Below, piece after piece: positions 36,378 to 46,408 of a stretch of DNA of 64,000 bases. The stretch is from Clostridium yunnanense (GTDB lineage: Bacteria; Bacillota; Clostridia; Clostridiales; Clostridiaceae). The DNA lies in the NCBI RefSeq assembly GCF_016595795.1, contig NZ_JAENHN010000026.1:49300-113299 (forward strand), given 5' to 3'. Numbering within the stretch: the first letter of the stretch is position 1; every line of letters starts with the position of its first letter. Made by a program: the position numbers and the translations under genes. The notes beneath the pieces were generated by a model. That model searched no databases and was not told the origin of the DNA. It saw nothing but the letters and a program-made list of their open reading frames with translations.

Positions 36378-37388
36378 GTGTATATAGTTTTTGCGGTTAT
36401 TGCATTTAGTTTATTAATATTAATTCACGAACTGGGACATTTTACTTTAGCAAAGCTCAACGGGGTAAAGGTAGATGAATTTTCTATAGGAATGGGTCCT
36501 AAACTTTTTAGTATTAAAGGTAAAGAAACAGAATATATGATTAAGGCTCTACCTGTAGGTGGATATGTAAAAATGTATGGTGAAGAAGAAACCACTAATG
36601 ATAATAGAGGATTCATGTCAAAGTCTCCACTTCAAAGAATTTCTATAATATTTGCTGGAGCATTTATGAATTATGTGCTAGCAATAGTTTTATTTAGTAT
36701 TTTTACATTTAGCAATGGATATGCAATACCTGTTGTAAAGGATGTTGTAAAGGATTCTCCGGCGGCTAAAGCAGGATTAATGCAAGGTGACAAAATCACT
36801 AAAGTCAATAATTCTACAGTGCTTACTAAAGATGATTTAACATATGAGATAGCCATGTCAAAAGGTAATGCTGTAGATGTTCAATTAAAAAGAGGAAGTG
36901 AAACTAAGAACTTTAGTATAGTACCAACTAAAAATAGTGATGGAATTTTAATGATAGGTATAACTAATGATTTTGTTGAGAATCCTTCTATTATTCAAAG
37001 TGTTAAGTATAGCTTCAAGGGAACAGCTTCATGGGTTAAGCAAACATTTTCTGCTTTAAAGACAATTTTCACAGGCAAAGCTAACCTAAAAACTGATGTT
37101 GGTGGGCCGGTAACTATAGTTAAAATGACAGGGACTGCAGCTAAAAGTGGTATAGTAACTTTAATATGGTTTACAGCTTACTTAAGTGTTCAGCTTGCAG
37201 TATTTAATCTACTACCATTTCCAGCACTTGATGGAGGATGGATTATTATGTTATTATTTGAACTGATAACAAGAAAGAAAGTTCCTGATAAAGTTGTAGG
37301 TGCACTAAACTTTGTAGGATTTTCACTACTTATGCTGTTAATGCTTTTAGTAACAGTTAAGGATATATTGTTCCCAGTTAATTTGTAG
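36378..37388 (+). CDS. rseP: RIP metalloprotease RseP (site-2 protease)
   Basis: A 336-residue intramembrane zinc protease. HELGH at 17-21 in the first membrane helix, one PDZ domain (about 110-190, DSPAAKAGLMQGDKITKVN), and the second motif LLPFPALDGGW with the metal-binding Asp. It cleaves anti-sigma factors after site-1 cutting. GTG start at 36378 after AGGAGG. The dxr-rseP-ispG order is typical of clostridia. Confidence 0.95.
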   Translation: MYIVFAVIAFSLLILIHELGHFTLAKLNGVKVDEFSIGMGPKLFSIKGKETEYMIKALPVGGYVKMYGEEETTNDNRGFMSKSPLQRISIIFAGAFMNYVLAIVLFSIFTFSNGYAIPVVKDVVKDSPAAKAGLMQGDKITKVNNSTVLTKDDLTYEIAMSKGNAVDVQLKRGSETKNFSIVPTKNSDGILMIGITNDFVENPSIIQSVKYSFKGTASWVKQTFSALKTIFTGKANLKTDVGGPVTIVKMTGTAAKSGIVTLIWFTAYLSVQLAVFNLLPFPALDGGWIIMLLFELITRKKVPDKVVGALNFVGFSLLMLLMLLVTVKDILFPVNL

Positions 37389-37399
37389 GAGATGGTTTT

Positions 37400-38449
37400 A
37401 TGGACAGAAAGCAAACAAAAAAAGTTAGAGTTGGAAGTGTATTTGTAGGTGGAGATTCGCCCGTATCAGTACAATCTATGACTAACACAGATACGAGAGA
37501 TGTTAAAAGTACTATCGAACAGATAAAAAGGCTTGAAGAGGCTGGTTGCGATATAGTTAGATGTGCAGTGCCTGATATGGAAGCAGCAGCAGCTATTAAA
37601 GATATAGTTAAAGGTATTAATATTCCATTAGTAGCTGATATCCATTTTGATTATAGATTAGCATTAGAATCTATAAAAAATGGGGTTTCGGCACTAAGAA
37701 TAAATCCTGGAAATATAGGAAATGCTGATAGAGTTAGACTCGTGGCTGAAGCTGCAAAATCAAGAGAAATTCCTATAAGAATTGGAGTTAATTCAGGATC
37801 CCTTGAAAAAGAATTACTAAAAAAATATGGGAGTCCAACTCCTGAGGCTTTAGTAGAAAGTGCTCTAGGACACGTAAAAATACTTGAAGAGATGAATTTT
37901 AATGATATAGTAATATCAATAAAATCAGCAGATGTCTTGAAGATGATTGATAGCTATAGACTTATGTCAGAGAAGGTTAATTATCCACTTCATCTAGGTG
38001 TTACAGAAGCCGGAACATTATGGAGAGGCACTATTAAATCAAGTATAGGTATTGGTACTTTGCTTTCTGAAGGAATCGGTGATACCATCAGAGTATCTTT
38101 GACAGGAGATCCTGTTGAAGAAATTAAAGTCGGACGTGAAATACTTAAAACTTTCGGATATGTTAAATCGGGAATACAGTTCATATCTTGTCCAACATGT
38201 GGAAGAACAAAAATCGACTTGATTAGTATAGCAGAACAAGTAGAGAGTAAGCTAGCATCTTGCAAGAAAGATATAAAAGTAGCTATAATGGGCTGTGTTG
38301 TTAATGGCCCTGGTGAAGCTCGAGAAGCCGATATTGGAATAGCCGGAGGAAATGGTGAAGGACTAATATTCAAAAAAGGCGAAATAGTTAGAAAGGTTGA
38401 TGAAAAAGACCTAGTTAATGAATTGATTAAAGAGATTGAGAATTTTTAA
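37400..38449 (+). CDS. ispG: 4-hydroxy-3-methylbut-2-enyl diphosphate synthase (IspG/GcpE)
   Basis: 349 residues; a [4Fe-4S] enzyme that reduces MEcPP to HMBPP in the MEP pathway. The cluster cysteines are in SCPTCGRT and GCVVNGPGEA; the N-terminal TIM barrel has VQSMTNTDTRD and LVADIHFDYRLAL. It ends the dxr-rseP-ispG operon, with a terminator at its stop. Confidence 0.97.
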   Translation: MDRKQTKKVRVGSVFVGGDSPVSVQSMTNTDTRDVKSTIEQIKRLEEAGCDIVRCAVPDMEAAAAIKDIVKGINIPLVADIHFDYRLALESIKNGVSALRINPGNIGNADRVRLVAEAAKSREIPIRIGVNSGSLEKELLKKYGSPTPEALVESALGHVKILEEMNFNDIVISIKSADVLKMIDSYRLMSEKVNYPLHLGVTEAGTLWRGTIKSSIGIGTLLSEGIGDTIRVSLTGDPVEEIKVGREILKTFGYVKSGIQFISCPTCGRTKIDLISIAEQVESKLASCKKDIKVAIMGCVVNGPGEAREADIGIAGGNGEGLIFKKGEIVRKVDEKDLVNELIKEIENF

Positions 38450-38470
38450 AAGCGACTTAGTCGCTTTTTT
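38448..38470 (+). terminator. Intrinsic terminator of dxr-rseP-ispG
   Basis: AAAAGCGAC (38448-38456) and GTCGCTTTT (38460-38468) form a 9-bp stem with a TTA loop and T-run; it starts at the stop codon. Confidence 0.88.
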
Positions 38471-38553
38471 AACTTTAAATAAAAATATATTCTTTTATAG
38501 ACGTTAAACTTAGGTGTTTTAGCAGTTTTAGAAATTTTTATAGCTACATAGTA

Positions 38554-38633
38554 AAAAAAGATAAAACTTATTTGACTGTCAAGTTTTACTCATATACCTT
38601 AGGAAAGGGAGATACGAAAAAAACTCATAAATC
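38554..38633. repeat. Type 3 intergenic repeat, copy 2
   Basis: The core 38580-38606 matches 28882-28908 at 24 of 27 positions, and the similarity extends on both sides (AAAAG...; TACG plus A-run). It is upstream of the rimP-nusA promoter, as copy 1 is upstream of the rpsB promoter. The rest of 38471-38709 shows nothing else. Confidence 0.6.
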
Positions 38634-38709
38634 CTTATATAATAATGAATGTTTTGGCTGAATGAAGTAATAAATTAGAATATTCATTTATGCTAATATA
38701 AATTAGTAC

Positions 38710-38738
38710 TTGTAATCCAATAATTACTATGTTATGAT
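38710..38738 (+). promoter_or_regulatory. Sigma-A promoter for rimP-nusA-infB
   Basis: TTGTAA (38710-38715) and TATGAT (38733-38738) are separated by 17 bases. The predicted leader runs through two strong hairpins before rimP. Confidence 0.6.
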
Positions 38739-38771
38739 TAGACTAGTAGATTATTTACAATAGAGCAAGAT

Positions 38772-38835
38772 AAGAGTGGGCATAAAAGTCCGCTCTTTCT
38801 ATTTGTAAACGCAACTTGTTGAAAGTTGCGTTTTT
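38772..38835 (+). terminator. Tandem terminator-like hairpins in the rimP-nusA leader
   Basis: The first hairpin is 38772-38781 with 38788-38797 (10 bp, then TTCTATTTG). The second is 38807-38817 with 38823-38833 (about 11 bp, then TTTTTG). Both lie between the predicted promoter and rimP, so they would attenuate the operon. In Bacillus subtilis, NusA-dependent termination in the leader autoregulates nusA; this layout fits the same logic. Confidence 0.65.
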
Positions 38836-38908
38836 GCATAATAATCAATATAGATTTATTATCTGGGAATACTAATAAAAATTGCTAGGTGTTTAAAGGA
38901 GGATAGAT

Positions 38909-39370
38909 ATGAAAAAAGATGCACTTTTAGAAAATTTAAATAACCTTTGCAAGCCTGTTGTAGATGAACTTGGGTATGAACTTTATTACGTTGAGTTTGT
39001 AAAGGAAAACAACGAATACTACTTAAGGATATATATCGATAAGCCAGAAGGTATATCTCTAGCTGATTGTGAAAAAGTAAGTAGGACAATAAGTGATATA
39101 CTGGATGATAAGGATCCTATAACAGATCCATATTATTTAGAAGTTTCTTCACCTGGACTTAATAGACAGTTATTTACCGAAGAGCACTATAAAAGATTTG
39201 TAGGCTCAGAGGTATTTATAAAATTCACTAAAAATGTAGATGGCAAAAAAAACATAAAAGGTATACTTGAAGAAGTAACAGATGAGGCACTAGTTATCGC
39301 AGAAAACAGTGAAAAGTTTACTGTTTCTAAAGATAAAATAAAGTCTGTAAACATCGAAGGGGAGATTTAG
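38909..39370 (+). CDS. rimP: Ribosome maturation factor RimP
   Basis: 153 residues; 30S maturation factor. Contains LGYELYYVEFVKENNEYYLRI, IDKPEGISLADCEKVSR and YYLEVSSPGLNRQL. It always precedes nusA. AAAGGAGG SD; 16 bases to nusA. Confidence 0.96.
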   Translation: MKKDALLENLNNLCKPVVDELGYELYYVEFVKENNEYYLRIYIDKPEGISLADCEKVSRTISDILDDKDPITDPYYLEVSSPGLNRQLFTEEHYKRFVGSEVFIKFTKNVDGKKNIKGILEEVTDEALVIAENSEKFTVSKDKIKSVNIEGEI

Positions 39371-39386
39371 TAAGGAGGGTTAAAAA

Positions 39387-40433
39387 ATGAATGAAGAATT
39401 TATAGGTGCATTGAAAGAGATTGTAAAAGAAAAGGGTATAAGTGAAGATCTTATATTTACAACCTTAGAAGATGCGCTTGTAGCTGCATATAAGAAGAAT
39501 TATGCAAATTCGACTACTGCAGCCCAAAATGTAAGAGTAAGTATGAACAGGGAAACTGGCGAAATCCATGTTTATGCTCAAAAATCAATTGTGGATTTTG
39601 TTTATGACGAAGTTTCAGAAATATCAATTGATGAAGCAAAAGAGATTGATCCTAGATATGAAATAGATGATGTTGTTGAAATAGAAGTAACTCCAAGAAA
39701 CTTTGGTAGAGTAGCAGCACAGCTTGCAAAACAAGTAGTAATCCAAAGAATTAAGGAAGCAGAAAGAAATATTATCTATAATGAATTCATTCAAAAAGAA
39801 TTTGATATAATAACTGGAACAATAATTAGAAAAGATAAAGGCAATGTTTTTGTTGATTTAGGAAGAATAGAAGCAATTCTAGGACCTAATGAACAAATGG
39901 CTGGTGAGGAATATAATTTTAATGAAAAGTTAAAACTTTACATTGTAGAAGTAAAAAATACTTCAAAGGGTGCTCAAGTTTTAGTTTCAAGAACTCATCC
40001 AGGACTTGTAAAAAGACTTTTTGAGTTAGAAGTTCCTGAAATATTTGAAGGTGTAGTAGAAATTAAGAGTATTGCAAGAGAAGCAGGTTCAAGAACTAAG
40101 ATTGCAGTAAATACAACTGATGAATCTGTTGATCCTATGGGAGCTTGTGTTGGACCAAAAGGTTCAAGAGTTCAAAATATTGTTAATGAGTTAAAAAATG
40201 AAAAAATTGATATCATCAAATGGAGTAAATTACCTGAAGAATATATAGCTAACGCTTTAAGCCCAGCTAAAGTTTTAGATGTTACAATTGATGAAGATAA
40301 TAAATCTGCTAAGGTAGTTGTAGATGATAATCAATTGTCACTTGCTATAGGTAAGGAAGGCCAAAATGTAAGATTAGCTGCTAAACTTACTGGCTGGAAG
40401 ATTGATATTAAAAGCAAGTCTCAGACTGAATAG
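39387..40433 (+). CDS. nusA: Transcription termination/antitermination factor NusA
   Basis: 348 residues: an N-terminal RNAP-binding domain (MNEEFIGALKEIVKEKGIS), S1 domain (about 135-200, GTIIRKDKGNVFVDLGRIEA), and KH1 and KH2 (CVGPKGSRVQNIVNEL and AIGKEGQNVRLAAKLTGW). It lacks the E. coli C-terminal acidic repeats, as usual in Firmicutes. It heads a translation/RNA operon and may regulate its own leader. Confidence 0.98.
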   Translation: MNEEFIGALKEIVKEKGISEDLIFTTLEDALVAAYKKNYANSTTAAQNVRVSMNRETGEIHVYAQKSIVDFVYDEVSEISIDEAKEIDPRYEIDDVVEIEVTPRNFGRVAAQLAKQVVIQRIKEAERNIIYNEFIQKEFDIITGTIIRKDKGNVFVDLGRIEAILGPNEQMAGEEYNFNEKLKLYIVEVKNTSKGAQVLVSRTHPGLVKRLFELEVPEIFEGVVEIKSIAREAGSRTKIAVNTTDESVDPMGACVGPKGSRVQNIVNELKNEKIDIIKWSKLPEEYIANALSPAKVLDVTIDEDNKSAKVVVDDNQLSLAIGKEGQNVRLAAKLTGWKIDIKSKSQTE

Positions 40434-40456
40434 TTCTGAAGCTTGGAGGTGCTACA

Positions 40457-40723
40457 ATGAAACCAAAAAAAATTCCAATGAGAATGTGCACAGGTTGCAT
40501 GGAAATGAAACCTAAAAAAGAACTCATAAGGATTGTTAAAAGTCCAGAGGGTGTTGTATCAGTTGATTTGACAGGTAAAAAATCCGGTAGAGGAGCTTAT
40601 ATCTGTAAAAGTGTTGAATGCTTAGATAAAGCATTTAAAGCAAAAAGACTTAATAAAAATCTTGAAACAACAATCGATGAGAATATTTATAATAACTTAA
40701 AGGATGAAATTGTAAATGGTTAA
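40457..40723 (+). CDS. rnpM: RNase P modulator RnpM (YlxR)
   Basis: 88 residues, YlxR family. The RMCTGCMEMKPKKEL start and GRGAYICKSVECLDKA with conserved cysteines are diagnostic. RnpM binds the RNase P RNA and modulates its activity in Bacillus. It overlaps the next gene by 8 bases. Confidence 0.92.
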   Translation: MKPKKIPMRMCTGCMEMKPKKELIRIVKSPEGVVSVDLTGKKSGRGAYICKSVECLDKAFKAKRLNKNLETTIDENIYNNLKDEIVNG

Positions 40724-41021
40724 TAAGTTTCTTCAGTTTTTAGGACTAGTAAAAAAATCCGGGAACTTAATTGAAGGTTACAATAAATGTGAAGAAATAT
40801 TAAAGAAGAAAAAGATTTATTTGTTTATATTCTCAACTGAGCTTTCACCTAAAAGTAAGGATATGTTTATGCGATATTGCATAGAAAAAAATATTCCTAC
40901 AATTGATGTTTTCTCTAAAGAAGACTTAGGACTTAGCTTAGGAAGAAGTGAGATTAATGTATTAGCTGTTATTGAACAAAATATGGCTAAGAAATTAATT
41001 CAAATTCAAGAGAATATTTGA
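40716..41021 (+). CDS. ylxQ: L7Ae-family ribosomal protein YlxQ
   Basis: A 101-residue L7Ae/L30e/Gadd45-fold protein, a K-turn RNA-binding candidate. It has [20 protein letters not shown], the family lead-in. It sits between rnpM and infB, as in Bacillus (ylxR-ylxQ-infB). Its function is not established. Confidence 0.9.
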   Translation: MVNKFLQFLGLVKKSGNLIEGYNKCEEILKKKKIYLFIFSTELSPKSKDMFMRYCIEKNIPTIDVFSKEDLGLSLGRSEINVLAVIEQNMAKKLIQIQENI

Positions 41022-41053
41022 TAAATCCAACGAATTTTGTCGGGGGTGAATCT

Positions 41054-43147
41054 ATGTCAAAAATTAGAGTATATGAATTAGCAAAAGAATTAAATGTAGC
41101 AAGTAAGGATCTTATCGCTTTGCTTATGGATGAATTTAGCATAGAAGTTAAGAATCATATGAGTGTTATAGAAGACGAAGATGCAGAACTTATTAAAGAA
41201 CTACTAGCAGGTAGTGATCACACTATAATTCCAGCAGGTTCGGATGACGATGATGAGGAAGTTTCTAAAACTATCGTAGATGAATATGAGGAAATGGTTG
41301 CTGAAGAAGTTAATAATGTTGCTAAAAAGAGAAAGAAAAAGAAATCAGATGATGAAGATGCAAACGATGAAGATGGTGTTGCTGAATTAGATGGCGGTAC
41401 TATTGAAATCAGCGATACAATAACAGTTAAGGAATTAGCTGAAAAGTTAAATAAACCTGGTGCTGATGTAATAAAGACTTTAATCTTCACTGGTGTTATG
41501 GCTGCTATAAACCAAGAAATAGATTTTGCTACAGCTGAAAAAGCTGCAGAAAAGTATGGAGTTTCAGTTATAAAGAAAACAGAAGAAGCTACTTTAGAAA
41601 TATTTGAAGAGGAAACTGAAGATGGTGAAAACCTTGAAAACAGACCTCCAATTATAACAGTAATGGGTCACGTTGACCATGGTAAGACTTCTTTACTTGA
41701 TGCTATAAGAAAAGCAAAAGTAACTGAATCTGAAGCTGGAGGTATAACTCAGCACATAGGTGCTTATACTGTTAATGTTAACGATCAAAAGATAACATTC
41801 TTAGACACTCCAGGACATGAGGCATTTACAGCAATGAGAGCTCGTGGTGCTCAAATTACTGATATAGTTATCCTTGTTGTAGCTGCAGATGATGGTATAA
41901 TGCCACAAACAGTTGAAGCTATAAATCACTGTAAAGCTGCAAATGTACCAATGGTTGTAGCTATAAATAAGATGGATAGACCAGGAGCTAATATAGAAAG
42001 AGTTAAACAAGAACTTACAGAGTACGGTCTTGTATCAGAAGATTGGGGCGGAGATGTTATATGCGTTCCTGTTTCTGCGAAAACTCGTGAAGGTATAGAC
42101 ACTCTTCTAGAAATGGTAGTTTTAACAGCAGAAATGCTTGAACTTCAAGCTAATCCAGCAAGAAGAGCTAAGGGAACTGTTGTTGAAGCTAAGCTTGATA
42201 AAGGTAGAGGAGCTGTTGCATCATTACTTATCGGTAATGGAACACTTCATTCTGGAGATTCAATTGTAGTAGGTTCAACTTATGGAAGAATCAGAGCTAT
42301 GTTTGATGATAAGGGTAAAAAGATTAAGTTAGCAGGACCTTCAATACCAGTAGAAGTTCTTGGACTATCTGATGTTCCTTCAGCAGGTGACAGATTTATA
42401 GTAGTAAAAGATGAAAAGACTGCTAGACAAATGGCAGAATCCAGAAGAGAAAAGAATCGTGAAGAAAGCTTTAATAACTCAAATAGAGTTTCTCTTGAAG
42501 ATTTATACAGCCAAATAAGAGAAGGAAAAGTAAAGGAACTTGCTATAATAGTAAAAGCTGACGTTCAAGGTTCGGTTGAAGCTATAAGATCATCATTAGA
42601 AAAGTTATCTACTGAGGACGTTAGAGTAAGAGTAATCCATGGTGCAGTTGGAGCAATAACTGAAACAGACATAACTCTTGCAACAGCTTCTAATGCTATT
42701 GTTATAGGATTTAACGTAAGACCAGATAACAATGCAGTAAGTATAGCAGAAAAAGAAAATGTTGATATTAAAACATACAGAATTATCTATGATGCTATCG
42801 AAGATATAAAATCAGCTATGATAGGTATGCTTGAACCTGAATATAAAGAAGTTATACTTGGTAGAGCTGAGATAAGACAGACATATAAGATTTCTAATGT
42901 TGGAACTATTGCTGGATCTTACGTATTAGACGGTAAGATGGTAAGAAATTCTGAAGTTAGAATAATAAGAGACGGCATAGTTATACTTGAAGGTAAGCTT
43001 TCATCATTAAAGAGATTTAAAGATGATGTTAAGGAAGTTAATACAGGATACGAATGTGGATTAAGTTTCGAAAAGTTTAATGATATCAAAGAAGGCGATA
43101 TCGTTGAAGCCTTTACTATGCAAGCAATTGAAAGAAAAGAACTTTAA
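41054..43147 (+). CDS. infB: Translation initiation factor IF-2
   Basis: A 697-residue GTPase that places initiator tRNA on the 30S. N-terminal IF2N domain ([20 protein letters not shown]), then an acidic/basic linker (about 60-120). The second IF2N is near 125. The G domain has GHVDHGKTS at 205-213, [11 protein letters not shown] and NKMDRP; C-terminal domains follow. ATG 41054 after GGGGGTGA; the frame open to 41018 begins before that SD. Confidence 0.97.
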   Translation: MSKIRVYELAKELNVASKDLIALLMDEFSIEVKNHMSVIEDEDAELIKELLAGSDHTIIPAGSDDDDEEVSKTIVDEYEEMVAEEVNNVAKKRKKKKSDDEDANDEDGVAELDGGTIEISDTITVKELAEKLNKPGADVIKTLIFTGVMAAINQEIDFATAEKAAEKYGVSVIKKTEEATLEIFEEETEDGENLENRPPIITVMGHVDHGKTSLLDAIRKAKVTESEAGGITQHIGAYTVNVNDQKITFLDTPGHEAFTAMRARGAQITDIVILVVAADDGIMPQTVEAINHCKAANVPMVVAINKMDRPGANIERVKQELTEYGLVSEDWGGDVICVPVSAKTREGIDTLLEMVVLTAEMLELQANPARRAKGTVVEAKLDKGRGAVASLLIGNGTLHSGDSIVVGSTYGRIRAMFDDKGKKIKLAGPSIPVEVLGLSDVPSAGDRFIVVKDEKTARQMAESRREKNREESFNNSNRVSLEDLYSQIREGKVKELAIIVKADVQGSVEAIRSSLEKLSTEDVRVRVIHGAVGAITETDITLATASNAIVIGFNVRPDNNAVSIAEKENVDIKTYRIIYDAIEDIKSAMIGMLEPEYKEVILGRAEIRQTYKISNVGTIAGSYVLDGKMVRNSEVRIIRDGIVILEGKLSSLKRFKDDVKEVNTGYECGLSFEKFNDIKEGDIVEAFTMQAIERKEL

Positions 43148-43161
43148 AAGAGGTGATTTTC

Positions 43162-43512
43162 ATGCCTAACTATAGAGGCGGAAGAATAAATGAAGAAGTA
43201 AAAAAAGAAGTAAGCGATATAATAAGAAACAGTATAAAAGATCCTAGACTTACTGCTATGATAAGTGTAACTGATGCAGTAGTAACAAAGGATTTAAGAT
43301 ATGCTAATATCTATATTAGTATATTTAGTTTAAGTGAAGAGGAAAAGGCTAGTACTTTTAGTGCTTTAAAGAGTTCTAGTAGCTTTGTTCGTAAAGAATT
43401 AGGTCATAGAATTAATTTAAGACATACACCTGAAGTATTATTTCAGTTAGATGAGTCTATTGAAAAAGGAATGCATATAGATTCTCTTTTAGAGAAGATA
43501 AAGGAGAAATAG
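43162..43512 (+). CDS. rbfA: Ribosome-binding factor A
   Basis: A 116-residue cold-shock 30S maturation factor with a KH-like fold: RINEEVKKEVSDIIRNSIKDPR, and LRHTPEVLFQLDESIEKG at the C-terminus. ATG 43162 after AAGAGGTGA; the GTG at 43153 lies in the SD. It ends one base before nrnA. Confidence 0.96.
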   Translation: MPNYRGGRINEEVKKEVSDIIRNSIKDPRLTAMISVTDAVVTKDLRYANIYISIFSLSEEEKASTFSALKSSSSFVRKELGHRINLRHTPEVLFQLDESIEKGMHIDSLLEKIKEK

Positions 43513-43513
43513 A

Positions 43514-44467
43514 ATGACACTACATGAAATTGCTAATAAGATTTTACCGATGAATAAAATAGGTATTACATTTCATGTTTCTCCTGATGGTGATGCAGCT
43601 GGTAGCGTATTGTCATTATATCAAGCCTTAAAAAAAATTGGTAAGGAAGCTTATATGATATCGAAAGATACGATATCATATAATTTAAGCTTCCTTCCTT
43701 TTTCAAATGAGCTTAATGGAGAATGTGTAAGTCCTAAAGAAGACTGTGATTGTGTAATAATACTTGATTGTGGAAATAAAGAGAGAATTTCAGCAGATTT
43801 AGAAGGATTTAAAGGTACTATTATAAATATAGATCATCATTTATCAAATGATCTTTATGGTGATTTAAATTTTATAGATGTTACTGCCTCTGCAACAGCA
43901 GAAATAGTATATAGTCTTATAAAGTTATTAAATGCTGAAATTGATAGTGATATAGCAAAGTGTCTTTACACCGCCCTAGTTACAGATACAGGGTCTTTTA
44001 GACATTCAAATGCTACTCCAACTACTCATGCTATTGCATCTGAACTTCTAAAATTTAATATAAATCATTCAGATATCCATAGTAATATATTTGATAATAA
44101 ACCTTTCGAAAAGCTGAAACTTATAGGGCATGTATTAGGAAATGCAGAGCTTATATATGAAGGAAAGCTTGCTGTTATGGAAATAACTAGGGATACAATT
44201 AATAGATTAAATATGGTTTTAGATGATTCTTCAGACATAATCTCTCAAGGACTTCAAATCAGAGGTGTTGAGGGAGCAGTATTATTTAGAGAAGTTGAAG
44301 ATGGTGTTAAAGTAAGCCTAAGATCTAAAAAATACTTAAATGTTAATAAAGTTGCTTCAGTTTTTGGTGGAGGCGGTCATGTGAGAGCTTCTGGAATTAC
44401 TATGAAAAACATATCCTTAAACGAAGCTAAAAATTTAGTTTTAAATCAAATAAAAGAAGAGATATAG
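43514..44467 (+). CDS. nrnA: Bifunctional oligoribonuclease / PAP phosphatase NrnA
   Basis: A 317-residue DHH-DHHA1 phosphoesterase; degrades short RNA oligomers and 3'-phosphoadenosine-5'-phosphate. HVSPDGDAAGS, ILDCGN, NIDHHLSND and the C-terminal FGGGGHVRASG motif are present. The place between rbfA and truB is conserved. Confidence 0.94.
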   Translation: MTLHEIANKILPMNKIGITFHVSPDGDAAGSVLSLYQALKKIGKEAYMISKDTISYNLSFLPFSNELNGECVSPKEDCDCVIILDCGNKERISADLEGFKGTIINIDHHLSNDLYGDLNFIDVTASATAEIVYSLIKLLNAEIDSDIAKCLYTALVTDTGSFRHSNATPTTHAIASELLKFNINHSDIHSNIFDNKPFEKLKLIGHVLGNAELIYEGKLAVMEITRDTINRLNMVLDDSSDIISQGLQIRGVEGAVLFREVEDGVKVSLRSKKYLNVNKVASVFGGGGHVRASGITMKNISLNEAKNLVLNQIKEEI

Positions 44468-44469
44468 AT

Positions 44470-45348
44470 ATGAATGGTGTAATTAATATAAATAAAAGCA
44501 CAGGTATGACTTCTTTTGATGTAGTTAGAAAAGTTAGATTTTTAACTAAGGAAAAGAAAGTTGGACATACAGGAACCCTTGATCCTGAAGCTTCAGGGGT
44601 TCTTCCTGTTTGTATGGGAAAAGCAACTAAAATAATTGATTATATAATGGAAAATCAAAAATCATACAAAGTCAGTTTTCAGTTAGGAATAGTAACTGAT
44701 ACATATGACTTAGAAGGAACTGTTATTAAAACTTCAGAGACAGACCATATAAAAAATGAAGATGTTTTAAAAGTAATATCTAAATTTATTGGTTTAATAG
44801 ATCAAGTTCCTCCTATGTATTCTGCACTTAAGGTTAATGGAAAAAGACTATATGAACTTGCTAGGCAGGGAAAAGAGATTGAAAGAGAGGCAAGAAAGAT
44901 TAACATATATTCTATAGATAATATAGAGATAAATCTTCCTTTTGTCACTATGGATGTTACCTGCTCTAAGGGAACATATATTAGAAGCTTATGCTTCGAT
45001 ATAGGAAACGAGTTAAATGTAGGTGCAACTATGACTGCTTTGTGTAGAACTAGAAATGGATTTTTCACATTAAGTAATAGCGTTAAGTTAGAAGATTTAA
45101 ATGAATCGAATATAAGTGAATTTATTATATCAATTGAAGATGCATTGAAGTTTTATGACAGTATTAACGTAAATGAAAAATTTTCTAAGTTATTAATTAA
45201 TGGTGTAAGAGTGAGTGATAGAACAATGATTAGAGATGAACTTGATTTTCAAAAACTTTATAAAGTGTATGATAATAAAGGATCTCTAATTGGACTTGGC
45301 AAGATGAATAGGGATGGCTTTAAGTTGGAAAAATTATTATTAGATTAG
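44470..45348 (+). CDS. truB: tRNA pseudouridine(55) synthase
   Basis: 292 residues; isomerises U55 in the T-loop of tRNAs. Catalytic Asp38 in GHTGTLDPEASGVLPV; also YSALKVNGKRLYELARQG and CSKGTYIRSLC. A C-terminal PUA-like extension is present. It lies 2 bases after nrnA. Confidence 0.97.
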   Translation: MNGVININKSTGMTSFDVVRKVRFLTKEKKVGHTGTLDPEASGVLPVCMGKATKIIDYIMENQKSYKVSFQLGIVTDTYDLEGTVIKTSETDHIKNEDVLKVISKFIGLIDQVPPMYSALKVNGKRLYELARQGKEIEREARKINIYSIDNIEINLPFVTMDVTCSKGTYIRSLCFDIGNELNVGATMTALCRTRNGFFTLSNSVKLEDLNESNISEFIISIEDALKFYDSINVNEKFSKLLINGVRVSDRTMIRDELDFQKLYKVYDNKGSLIGLGKMNRDGFKLEKLLLD

Positions 45349-45358
45349 AGGTACAAAG

Positions 45359-46288
45359 ATGATAATTATTGATGAAAATAGCAAAATCTCTTTACAAAAA
45401 AGTTCTTTTATAGCTCTAGGTAGTTTCGATGGCTTGCATTTAGGACATTTGAGTTTGATAAACAAAACTCTGGAACTAGCTAAGAAAAATAGCTGTTCTA
45501 GCATGGTTTTTACTTTTAAAAACCATCCGTTAACTGTAGTTAATAAAGATAGAGCTCCTAAACTGCTACTTGATAACACAACAAAACTCGAGATTCTTGA
45601 AGAACTAGGCGTTGATATTGCTTGTCTTGTAAATTTTAATGAAGACTTTATGAAGATTGAGCCTGAAGCATTTATAGAAATGCTTTTAAGAAAATATAAT
45701 GCTAAAGGGATAATTGTTGGATTTAATTATAGATTTGGCTATAAAAATAAAGGTGACATAAATCTTCTAAAAGCTCTAAGTGAAAAGTATGGATTTGAAC
45801 TGCATATTATGGGGGCTTTGATGAATGAAGAAAATATAATAAGCAGTACAAAGATAAGAAACCTTCTAATTGATGGAGATTTGGATGGTGCTAATGCACT
45901 ACTTACTAGACCATATATTCTTAGAGGCATAGTTGTGAAAGGAAAACAGCTAGGAAGAACACTAGGATTTCCTACTGCTAATACTGAGGTTGACGCAAGC
46001 TCAGTTCTTCCTAAAATAGGAGTTTATTATACAAATACAGTTTATAAGAGTAAGTTATATAAAAGTATTACATCTATTGGTTATAATCCTACGGTAAATG
46101 GGAAGAATATAACTATAGAGACCTATATATTAAATTTTAATAAAAATATTTATGGCGATGAATTAAAAGTTTATTTTCTTGAAAGAATAAGAAATGAAGA
46201 AAAGTTCAATAGCCTAAAGGAGTTACAGCAGCAACTAATTAGTGATAAAGCTTTTGCTGAATCAAGAAAAAACCTAAGTGGATTGTAA
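45359..46288 (+). CDS. ribF: Bifunctional riboflavin kinase / FAD synthetase
   Basis: 309 residues. N-terminal FMN adenylyltransferase (GSFDGLHLGHLSLI; SSTKIRNLLIDGD), C-terminal riboflavin kinase (GRTLGFPTANTEV; YNPTVNGKNITIETYIL). Makes FMN and FAD. Its place between truB and rpsO is conserved in bacteria. Confidence 0.96.
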   Translation: MIIIDENSKISLQKSSFIALGSFDGLHLGHLSLINKTLELAKKNSCSSMVFTFKNHPLTVVNKDRAPKLLLDNTTKLEILEELGVDIACLVNFNEDFMKIEPEAFIEMLLRKYNAKGIIVGFNYRFGYKNKGDINLLKALSEKYGFELHIMGALMNEENIISSTKIRNLLIDGDLDGANALLTRPYILRGIVVKGKQLGRTLGFPTANTEVDASSVLPKIGVYYTNTVYKSKLYKSITSIGYNPTVNGKNITIETYILNFNKNIYGDELKVYFLERIRNEEKFNSLKELQQQLISDKAFAESRKNLSGL

Positions 46289-46297
46289 AAAAATTCA

Positions 46298-46326
46298 TTT
46301 ACAATAAAATTCAGTTCTGCTATAAT
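46298..46326 (+). promoter_or_regulatory. Sigma-A promoter for rpsO
   Basis: TTTACA (46298-46303) and a perfect TATAAT (46321-46326) are separated by 17 bases, inside the 120-base ribF-rpsO gap. Confidence 0.72.
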
Positions 46327-46331
46327 ACCTT

Positions 46332-46395
46332 TGAGAACCTAATCCTAAGATAAAAGGTTTGCCATCTTTTTTCATGGAACTAGGGGATAATTTTG
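46332..46395 (+). promoter_or_regulatory. Probable S15-responsive rpsO leader
   Basis: The leader of about 65 bases contains complementary blocks (AACCT/AGGTT, AAGAT/ATCTT, ATCC/GGAT). S15 commonly represses its own mRNA through such leaders in Gram-positive bacteria. No covariance model was applied. Confidence 0.4.
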
Positions 46396-46408
46396 GAGGT
46401 GTTTACAC

